From: Linum tenue
Lineage: Eukaryota; Streptophyta; Magnoliopsida; Malpighiales; Linaceae
Direction: 5' to 3'
DNA length: 64,000 nucleotides
Assembly: GCA_946122785.1 (NCBI GenBank)
Contig: CAMGYJ010000005.1
Span: forward strand, 86,360,547-86,424,546
Positions 55,294 to 64,000 of the stretch are shown here, in pieces (position 1 is the stretch's first letter; each line of letters starts with the position of its first letter). Both the position numbers and the translations under genes were made by a program. Under the pieces are notes generated by a model that searched no databases, was not told the DNA's origin, and worked only from the letters and a program-made list of their open reading frames with translations.

Positions 55294-57083
55294 AAGAACA
55301 TGTCTAAAACTTAACTAATAATTGTAGAAAAGGGCCTTTTCGAGTTACCTGATTCTCCCTTCCGACTTCTTCATTTGATTGAGGAAAAGTGGCATAGGAG
55401 TCGGGCGTGCTTCCTTCTTCCTCTTAGGGGCTGCAGTCTTCCAGGCAACATGATCATTCTTACAGGTCCTTGCATTGTGGCCTTCTCCACCACATTTCCC
55501 ACAATCAACTGAGAGGTTCTCCCGGATAGCAGCCTCCCTATTTCCATTCTTAGCTTGTCTACTTCATATCTCCCAAGCCACCCTTCTTTGTTTTGTCTTC
55601 GAACGACCAGGCATGCGCCTAATCCGAGGCGAGTAAACCTTGTTCCCAAACGTGGGCATCCATGCTTGCCAGCCTTCTGATGGTGGAATGGGAAACTTGT
55701 ATGCCGATTTGACGAATTCCATCTTGAAGAAACCACCAACATAGAGGTCTGGTTTACGTCACATGCTTGTGATGGATGCAAAATCATGGCAACAAGGTAT
55801 ACCATTGAGTGCCCACCATTCGTACGTATATGTCTGGTTGTTCAAGTCAACCACTAAGCCCTTGCCGTCGACAGATACCTCATGCATCATCTTAGAGGAA
55901 GGGCAGGCAGTACACATTCTCGCTTCATGCTTTGCCTTTTCCAGTTTGCCTCTGATCATCGGTAGCAAGTTTGGTTTGACACAACCAAGTTGAACTTCCG
56001 TTTAATTTCAGCCGCTATTAGGCCTACATCCCAACCCCGATTTTCCCTAAAAGACTCAATATATTCTTCTGCTACCCACTTATGGTCGGCTCAACGAATG
56101 TGAAGTGAACGCGGGCAACTGTGAGCTGGTCCAACTCCTTTCACCATAAATGCTTCATGCTTACAAAACCAACTTGCATATACCCTCCAGCCACATGAGT
56201 ATTCTTTCTTTTGCGCACACACAACCTCTTTCCGAACTTCACTGCTCCTTACCCATTTGATATCAGCACCAATCTCAATTGATTGCCTCTTTACAGCTGC
56301 CTTAAACTTCTTAGGGGATCTAAAGCGCATACAAGTGACAAATGTCATTGCTTTATGATTTCACTTTGGATCATAAACCAAGGCCTTGTCAAATGTGGCA
56401 TCATTCTCTTTTTCGCCAATGTTGCCTCTAACATGAGCAGACTATCTGCATCATCTTCTCCAGCTTCAGATGCCTGATTGCATCCCCAACTTGCACTCTC
56501 TTCATTCTGCCTCGGATTATCAGTACTAAATTTTTGCTCCTCATCCTCAGATACTACTTGATCCACCTCCTTCCCGATACCTGAATCTGAGCTCTAAAAT
56601 TCTGCCTCCTCTTTCGAACCTTTTGCCTTATTTCATGGTACTCTTCATCATATGTTTGAGCATCATCCTCTTCCTCTACTCGCACAAATTCAGGCACAAT
56701 CGAGTTTTCACCCTCCTCATCTAATCCATCATGCTCATGGCCATAGTTTTCATCCATAAATCCATCATCACCAATGTCTTTGGTTGCTTCAAAGTAGAGT
56801 CTCACCTCTCCTTTAGATATACGTTGAGTAATCCATTCATAACCTCCTCGTCTGAATGTATTTCGTGCAATCCAGTGGCCATACTTTTCCTCGGTGTCAA
56901 GTACCAAAGCCTTTCCACGGAAACATACTCAAAATCTTCAAGTGTCTTTGTTAACTCGAAATATGATAGCACATCGACAAGCATATTCACCACAATTTCA
57001 TCACATCCCACGTACTTTGGACCAACCCCGGTCATATCTATAAATTCACCATGGCATAAAATGAGCTCAATTTGGTCTTCCAT

Positions 57084-57270
57084 CACTACAGGAAATCTAG
57101 TTTCTAGTCACGGGATCTTATTCACGGGAATGTTTCCCGTACTTATAAGTATGCTATTAGTCAAGGGAAAAGTTCCCGTATTTGATTGTATAGTTCTAAA
57201 CACAAGAACGAATTTACTGGTTTTTAGTCTTCATTTCCCGTGATTAATTGTTAGTCACGGTAACTTTCCA
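57084..57270. repeat. CACTA left subterminal repeats
   Basis: TAGTCACGGG, CACGGGAATGTTTCCCGTA (self-complementary), TCCCGTGATTA and TAGTCACGGT within the first 185 bases. Confidence 0.75.
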
Positions 57271-57699
57271 GTGAATAATGTGACAATTTACCTTTACAAG
57301 TTTAGATGATAATTGATACACGTATATATGACTGTACATATTTTATTTGTTTAAAACTTTCATATCCATATATTTTCAAGACATATCAAAATTTCCAGTC
57401 ATTTGATACCTCTTTGACTAAAAACTTATAAAACCTGTATAATACATTTAATATTCGAACTTAATGAATTAAATTGGTAACCTAACTATTATTTATATAC
57501 TAATTTATATTTAAATTAATTAATTTTATAACTATTGGCATACTATTAAACGTGCAATTAGTTTAGAGATGAAGTAAAATGTCTATATTTATTTTATACA
57601 TAACTTACCCATATAAAATTTTACTAACTATTATCTAACATAATTTTTTTCAAGAAGTCTTGTTAAATTAAACTCTTGTTAAATTCACCTCCTTTTCCA

Positions 57700-60600
57700 A
57701 ACAAAATTTTGTTGGGCTGAGCAATTTGGCTCTCCCGCATTCTTTTGCCGCCTCCCCAATTCTCAAATTTGGTTCTCAAATATTTGGCTCCACAATACTA
57801 CAAACTTTGGCCCTCCCTCAAATTTATTTTACAAAAAAATAAAAATAGAAGTGCCATTCGCTGTCGTCGAAGTGGTGTTTGACATAGGCAGCACATCTTA
57901 TTCTTAGGAAATTCTCTGCTCTCGCAAACCCACACTCTCTCTTCGTTCCAAAGGGAAAAAGTTCTCAGCTGCTGCTCGCGTTCTTCCATCTCTGCATCCC
58001 AGCTCCGCTACACGCGACAGCTTGTTCTGTCCCAAGTTGGTCCAAGAAATCCAAAAAATGCCCCCCAGCTCCCAACTGATTAAATCTTCCTCTCACCGCT
58101 TGCTCTATATCCCAACTAATCCCCTCCAAGAATTCAATTTCATATGCTGTGGAAGGGCCGGGGAATCCATTTGCTGCCAACAAATCCTTCTCTGCCGCCA
58201 ACGAATCTCGCTCGGCCGCTGAATCCGTCCCACCAAAGAAACCTCCGCCATCTCAGTCTTGTCTCTGTTCTCACCGCCTTCACCGCCTCCGTCGTCGACA
58301 CTGCCTCCGCCGCTTGGTTAATATTGTGTTAGGGTTATTCATTATGCGTTTTGGATTAATGTTTGGCTCTCATTCCTAGTCTAGGATAATTTTGTATCTG
58401 TTTTAATTCTATGCATCTTTAGCTGCTCACTCTAGTTCTTGTGGGGATTGGTTGCTCTGATTTTGCTTAAAGCCAAGTGCCAAAGCCACTTCATCGGACA
58501 GGTATCAGCATTTTGCTGTGACGTACGTTGGTTTCTCTATTCGAAAGAGAGCGGAAGTGGAGCTGGAGAAAGGGGATTTCACAGAAGTCGTGATCTTGCT
58601 CTCAAGGGTAAAATGGTTCAAGCTTTCAACTCCTCTTTGCAAAGAAGTTGTTCGCTTCAAGGCCATAGAGTCTAGCTTTGTTTGAATCACATCTCTCAAG
58701 GTCTTAAAGTTGTTTAACTTGTTGCAATCTGCAGGTTTTTTCTTTGTTTCATTTTTTCTTGTCCCGCTGCTTCTTTGTTTGGAAAGGGACATGGTCCATA
58801 GCAGCAAAAATCATTTCATCAATAATAAAGTTACCTCTGTTAGTTCATTGGATAAAACGGCAGCTTCAGCTCTTGTCAAATTACTAGCATCAAACAAAAG
58901 TTAAAAAATGATAAGCTTTTATTTAGAATGATTTGTTTTCTTGTTCTCCAGGTGGGGAAAAGATTTCGCTGGCATGGTAGAAGACAAACATCGCAAAGAG
59001 GTTGCAGGAGGAATGTTAAGAGATGTTGCCTATTAAATGGATCGTTAGAGGAATGCTAAGAGAAGGTTGCATGTTTAATTTGCAGAACTGAAACTCTGCT
59101 TGAACCCGAAAGGATTCTAATAATAAGCATGTAAGAATTGATCCAAGGTGCATTTTTGCAGCTTTGAAATCAGAGGTCTAGAATGTGAATGGATGCCGCA
59201 TTTGTCGAGGGAGAACCATTGATCAAGTACGCGGGATGTCTTTTTTTAGCAGAGAAGCATTACTAGTCTTTATATAGGAGTGGAGAGAGATTTGGAGAAT
59301 GATCAGAGTTGCTTTGAATGCTTCTCTTGGGTATGTTGCTTCTTCCTTATTCCATTTTTTTGCATTTGGATTCTTACTTTCTCTTGTAATGGATTCGTGT
59401 CTTGGTTGTTGGATGCTTGAAAGCTTGGTAATTCTGGATTGAAGCTTTGTGGTGACAAAGCTTGATTAACTGCATTATGAGTTGAGGTGGACTACGGTTG
59501 CCTCCTACTTGCTTTAGTGTACTCTATGCTATGTTTGCAGTGGCCAAAAAAAGTGGGTATGAAATTGATTATCTAGTAGCTAGTATAATAGGATTAGTCA
59601 AGTCTGTTGTCCAAGACTGAATATATATGCATTGGGGAGTTGTCTGTATATTGGTGCATTCTCCAGCTATACATAAAATCTTATTCCACTCAAGGTTGAC
59701 CATTCTGATAAGAATGACTTAACTTGTATTTGCAGCTTCTCAAGGGTCAATGAAGCCCTCTGCTATTTGCTTCCTCTTTCTCCTATTTGTTATGACACTG
59801 ATGTCACTATGTTCTTGATGAAAGCCATATTTGATGGGAAATGGTGTCTATAAAAGGATTAAAAGCTTCTTATGCTATTAAAGATGGACCAGAAAGACCC
59901 CAATGCTGGTTGGTATGTACTAATTCTTTTTTAGCTATTATTTCTAAATTTATGGTCTAAATCATTCTACATGGAACCTCATAGTACATTTGAGATTTTA
60001 GTTTGCTGTTGTATTGTAGTTTCTGCATAAGTTGCTGGATTTTCTACTGATCCTATAGATTTTCAGAGATTTTTTGCACTTTCTGTTGGGCTTTTGCTGC
60101 ATTATGGCTTTGCTTCGTGCCTCCTTGCACAGCTTGTTAAGTATTCTTCCATTTTGTTGTTCTTGGTCCTGGATTTGTTACTGCAGGTGCAAGACTCTGT
60201 TTTTAAAGGTGATTAGAATTGTAAATTTTTTTTGGTTGTTCTTAGTCCTCTAAATTCTTTTTCAAGTGAACAGAATTGTGCAAAATGCAGCTGCTTGAAT
60301 GTTAGTTTGGGGTTTGGAAGGGATGAGTTTGCATCAAGTAGCAGTAGTGAATGTTTGTTTTGGCAGCATGAGGGCGAAGTAGTGGCTGCAGCAGAGGCGT
60401 TCAATCATTGTGCTGGTTCTGTTTGTTCTTTCTTTCGTGGTTGAATGATTGATCTTTGTTTATCCAATCCGCCAAATTGTGAGACAAAGAAGTTACAAGG
60501 TTAGTCATCATCAAAGTTAAAAACAAGTTTGATGCTTTTCAGAGTCTTTTTTTTATTGGATTGTATTAAATAGTAGCAGTAGCAACAAATATGTCAGCAA

Positions 60601-60820
60601 TTTTTTATGTATGTCTATGGATTTTGATTCAATTTTTCTTTTTCTGGGCCTGCTCCGTGGTTGTTAAATGGTTTGTTGATTCAATTTCTAGAACAACTGT
60701 AATAGGAGCAATGCTTTAGAGGCTATGAAGTGTACATGTAGTTCTTGCCTTGCGAACAAGGCATTTGGGTAAGTCTTTCTAAGTCCCACTTTAAGTTACC
60801 AGCTTCTTAAACATGTTCTT
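57700..60820. other. CACTA interior, no recognised coding sequence
   Basis: 57700-58350 is more GC-rich and pyrimidine-rich than the rest and resembles a transcribed 5' region. It has a short plus frame (MPPSSQLIKSSSHRLLYIPT) and several open but unrelated frames on both strands. 58400-60820 is intron-like (T-rich, TGCAG acceptor-like sites). This could be a captured host gene fragment, but I recognise no protein family. Confidence 0.4.
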
Positions 60821-62168
60821 TTGGATTTGGGTTCAACTGACTTGTCATTGACGGTTGAAATTTTAATTGTTATTCATGGCAGATCAACCGTACAGGATGT
60901 CTCAGATGGAGTCCACGATGTATTTTTTTTGTTAGAAGGATGAAATTTTGAATGTTGACTCTAGATAGAAAATCGTGATGCTGACTTTAGTACCAGTGAA
61001 GAAATAATTAGTTAGCGTATTGAGTAGAACTAGTTATTACTATGATATAAAATGTCATATTATAGAATTATTATATACAAGATTTGAGACTTTCGATTGT
61101 TGATAATAATAATATTTAGTTGTTACTTCGTGACATGAGACTTTGAGACTGGCTTTTGTAATTAGTAATGGCAAATATTCATAATTATAATTGTTATAGA
61201 TATTCTAATTAGTCATAGCAAAATACCGTGACTAGTGATTGTAATTAGCTTTAGTCAAATATCGTGACTAGTGGTTAGTATGTAGTCACAGGGGAACCAA
61301 TCACTACAAATAAGAAATACCGTGACTAGTGATTAATAGCTAGTCACGGGAAATGATTAGTCACGGTACATAAAACTAGTCACGGTACACAATTAGTCAC
61401 AGAGCTATATATTACGGTAATTTTCCCGTGACTAAAAATTTTAATCACGGGAAACATGCTTTTAAACACGGTATATCCCGTGATTAAATGACCTTTGGAT
61501 TTGGGTTCAACTGACTTGTCATTGACGGTTGAAATTTTAATTGTTATTCATGGCAGATCAACCGTACAGGATGTCTCAGATGGAGTCCACGATGTATTTT
61601 TTTTGTTAGAAGGATGAAATTTTGAATGTTGACTCTAGATAGAAAATCGTGATGCTGACTTTAGTACCAGTGAAGAAATAATTAGTTAGCGTATTGAGTA
61701 GAACTAGTTATTACTATGATATAAAATGTCATATTATAGAATTATTATATACAAGATTTGAGACTTTCGATTGTTGATAATAATAATATTTAGTTGTTGC
61801 TTCGTGACATGAGACTTTGAGACTGGCTTTTGCAATTAGTAATGGCAAATATTCATAATTATAATTGTTAAAGATATTCTAATTAGTCATAGCAAAATAC
61901 CGTGACTAGTGATTGTAATTAGCTTTAGTCAAATACCGTGACTAGTGGTTAGTATGTAGTCACAGGGGAACCAGTCACTACAAATAAGAAATACCGTGAC
62001 TAGTGATTAATAGCTAGTCACGGGAAATGATTAGTCACGGTACATAAAACTAGTCACGGTACACAATTAGTCACGGAGCTATATATTACGGTAATTTTCC
62101 CGTGACTAAAAATTTTAATCACGGGAAACATTCTTTTAAACACGGTATATCCCGTGATTAAATGACCT
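60821..62168. repeat. CACTA right subterminal region, tandem duplicate of 674 bp
   Basis: 60821-61494 and 61495-62168 are near-identical copies beginning TTGGATTTGGGTTCAACTGA. Each contains about ten (C)CGTGACTAGT / TAGTCACGG motifs. Only a few single-base differences are visible, for example TGTTATAGATAT against TGTTAAAGATAT. Only the second copy ends in the true terminus. Confidence 0.9.
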
Positions 62169-62184
62169 TTTTCTTGTAGTGCAT

Positions 62185-62805
62185 TCTGCACATAAACAAG
62201 TCGGAAAACACACTTTTCTAAGCTCACTTCACTAAGACGACAAACACAAATCATCTATTATTGTTTAATGTCCACTACACATCAATCCACATATGGCCAA
62301 AACCGATTTCTTGGAAGTATTCAAATGATAATTACAAGAGATAGAGATTGCTTACCTTAGCTGAATAACAAACAAGATTTTGTCGAAGTGGTCACATGCT
62401 ATTGTAGTCATGAGAAACTTCACTTTCTTCGCCTTTTACAAAAGACAACGATGGGTAGGGAAGGGTTGGTATAGAAAGAAAGGGACTGAGAGCGATGGGT
62501 GGGGAAGGCTTGGTATAGAAAGAAATCGACAGAAATCAATGGGTGGGGAATGGGAGATAATGCCCTAATTTTCGTTGTCGACGAGAGAATAGAGAAGAGA
62601 GGCGCGCGAGAAGAGCGGGTGTGGGTTCTTGGTAAGGATTCGATCTTCTAAGAAACAACAGCGACTACGTCTTTAAACGAGCGAACGCCGCTGCATTTGA
62701 ATCGGAGAGAATGACAGTCGTCGGGGAAGAAGCGAGAATAAGAATGTTTAGTTTTTTTTTTTTTTTGCTCAAAACAGAAAGAGGCGAGGGGATACGGTGG
62801 GGATG
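62185..62805 (-). promoter_or_regulatory. MULE 5' leader/promoter region beyond the CACTA
   Basis: This is the DNA upstream of the transposase ATG once the CACTA element is removed. It has a partly repeated GGGTGGGGAAGGCTTGGTAT unit (two to three copies at about 62453-62550) and a poly-T run at 62751-62765. No coding domain. Confidence 0.4.
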
Positions 62806-63085
62806 GGTGGCCAAAAATAATTTTATTTTTTTATTATTTTTTAATTAGATAAAGGAAATAATAAAATAATTTGAAATTTGATTTTTTTTGTTTGGTGTTG
62901 ACATGGCAGTGACCTGGACCATTGACTAACGATCAACGGTGTTGACCATCCAAACAGACGGTCAAACCAGTCTCCGGCCAATTGAGTCTTATGCCACATA
63001 GTTCGGGCCGGGATGCTAATTTCTCAAACCACAGGCCAAGTTTGATTATATGATCATAGTTCATGCAAGAATAAGGTATTAACCC
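62806..63085 (-). repeat. MULE terminal inverted repeat (right)
   Basis: The inverted partner of 32507-32770. It also contains the CCATTGACTAAC and GGTGTTGACC segments seen reversed on the left. Confidence 0.8.
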
Positions 63086-63798
63086 TAACAAATAGAAAAC
63101 ATACGAACTATACAAACAATACAATATAAACTAACAAACAATACAAATCAAGAAAAATTGATAAACAACCAGGTTGACTTTTGAGGCTCCATCCCTATAT
63201 AGAGGGGGACCGCCCCAAAGTCAACCCGGTTGTTTTTTAGAATACAATCATTACAAAATGGTGGACAAAATTGCAAACTAGACTGACAAATACAAAATGG
63301 AAAAATAGTCAGGTTGACTTTGGAGGCTTCATCTCTATATAGAGGACTTCCTTCCGAAAGTCAACCAAGTTATTTATTAGACATAAAAACATTATAAACA
63401 TGGTGGACAAAAATGACAAGCATGATGGACAAAAATAACAAGGTTTAGAAACATTACAATAGATATCGACAAACAGTACAAAACATGCTAACCGTACAGA
63501 CTACCACTACAAACAATACAAATCGGTAAACTTATAATATAAAACAATGAATACAAAGCATACCAATCATAACATAAAAGTATACAAACTAGACAAATAA
63601 ACATTACAAATTATAATATACAAAAAATAGACATATAAACATTACAAACTAGAATGATAAATGATACAAACAGAATCGATACAAACATTACAAAAGAGAC
63701 GTACAAACATTACAAAATAGTCTGACAAACATAAAAAAGTTGGCATTGCCATCGAAAAAATTCCCATCATCGAAAAATCTCCACCGCCAGCACCGGAA

Positions 63799-64000
<202 letters not shown>

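Larger units (their letters stand above)
33880..57083 (-). pseudogene. MULE transposase relic (MURA-like), split by element B
   Basis: Start ATG at 57083-57081, two bases from the CACTA insertion. N-terminal region 56554-57083 (GEFIDMTGVGPKYVGCDEIV, then a Glu/Asp-rich linker) with one frameshift. The MuDR DNA-binding domain at 56091-56348 reads MRFRSPKKFKAAVKRQSIEI, WVRSSEVRKEVVCA, CGWRVYASWF and HSCPRSLHIR. It leads into AEIKRKFNLVVSNQTCYR at about 55975-56025. The DDE catalytic core is deleted there. Reading resumes with the SWIM region (WWALNGIPCCHDF), whose first two Cys are replaced by Tyr. A zinc knuckle CGKCGEGHNARTC follows at about 55490-55530. Element B sits in an intron; a second knuckle (CCSKCRSEHHNGRCC) lies beyond it at about 34360-34400 and a further exon at about 33890-33990. 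Not functional. Confidence 0.78.
57084..62181. mobile_element. CACTA transposon, non-autonomous, with repeated subterminal regions
   Basis: Ends CACTACAGGAAAT (57084) and, inverted, CACTACAAGAAAA (62181). The perfect 3-bp target duplication CAT (57081-57083 and 62182-62184) is diagnostic for CACTA elements. Both ends carry many TAGTCACGG/CCGTGACTA subterminal motifs. No transposase motifs are seen in 57270-60820. It inserted directly before the MULE transposase ATG. Confidence 0.92.
32507..63085 (-). mobile_element. Mutator-like element (MULE) hosting B, C and a CACTA element
   Basis: Long inverted ends of about 265-280 bp (32507-32770 and 62806-63085) start GGGTGAATACCTTATTCT and GGGTTAATACCTTATTCT. 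They share the CAACACCGTTG(G/A) and TTTATTATTTCCTTTATCTA blocks. The flanks TAAACAATA (32498-32506) and TAACAAATA (63086-63094) are a 9-bp target duplication with two changes, as expected for Mutator. Without its guests the element is about 4.6 kb. It carries a transposase relic (minus) and, convergent to it, a GRF zinc-finger ORF relic (plus). Confidence 0.82.

Noticed and set aside
56731..57243. Plus-strand 170-aa ORF
   Set aside because: Antisense to the MULE transposase N-terminus and running into the CACTA end, so it cannot be an ancestral gene.
57700..58379. Possible plastid-targeted host protein inside the CACTA element
   Set aside because: Ser-rich start in one frame only, no continuation or recognised domain; kept only as an unassigned interior.

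Overview
This window is nuclear DNA from a flowering plant, most likely a eudicot. The evidence is spliced plant-type genes on AT-rich DNA, and repeats that are plant lineages: Athila-like Ty3/gypsy elements primed by tRNA-Asp, an L1-type LINE, MULE, CACTA and Tip100-like hAT elements. Only one host gene looks complete: a three-exon PLAC8/Cys-rich gene on the minus strand (2221-3592), one of whose introns uses a GC donor. A second host locus is present only as a 3' coding exon or fragment resembling dolichyl-diphosphatase/LPP-gamma (31654-31929, minus). Almost everything else is transposable-element DNA.

Layout. 1-2220: unassigned flank. 2221-3592: PLAC8 gene. About 4130-17866: decayed L1 LINE (plus), split by a rearranged Athila-like element A (5010-14328, minus; imperfect 5-bp target duplication). 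18401-18660: 157-bp tandem duplication whose second copy is split by element E. 18661-27196: element E, a non-autonomous LTR element with a tRNA-iMet primer site, which contains the intact, very young non-autonomous element D (19200-24867, perfect GGCCC duplication). 27456-27735: MITE-like element with 20-bp perfect terminal inverted repeats. 28798-29389: hAT deletion derivative. 30186-31370: first copy of an unnamed element F, rich in stacked hairpins. 32320 to beyond 64000: second, inverted copy of F, containing a MULE (32507-63085). The MULE in turn contains Athila-like element B (34446-55293, perfect AAGAA duplication), with element C (38194 to about 49050) nested inside B, and a CACTA element (57084-62181, perfect CAT duplication) directly upstream of the transposase start codon. 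The F > MULE > B > C nest is four levels deep.

How the parts work together. A, B, C and D share one plan: LTRs of about 1.4-1.6 kb, a tRNA-Asp primer-binding site, gag(-pol) or a substitute ORF, a GTTGGG...CCCAAC stem-loop at the end of that ORF, a first G-rich tract (PPT1) with a conserved hairpin about 35-50 nt beyond it, a non-coding spacer, and a second G-rich tract (PPT2) next to the 3' LTR. In B, C and D a hairpin precedes PPT2. A, B and C also carry a second gene (ORF2, resembling the 'putative plant transposon protein' domain).

The most interesting signal is a cluster of short CACGG-containing inverted repeats lying just upstream of a TATA-like box. It occurs in the LTRs of all four elements and again, as a second internal copy, upstream of ORF2 in A, B and C. 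The motif spelling is shared between LTR and internal copy within an element (GTTCACGGTC-type in A and B, CACACGGCCGTG-type in C) but differs between families. D, which has lost pol and ORF2 yet has nearly identical LTRs, keeps only the structural elements, so it reads as a natural minimal replicon. All coordinates and homologies come from reading the sequence; no alignment or database search was run.
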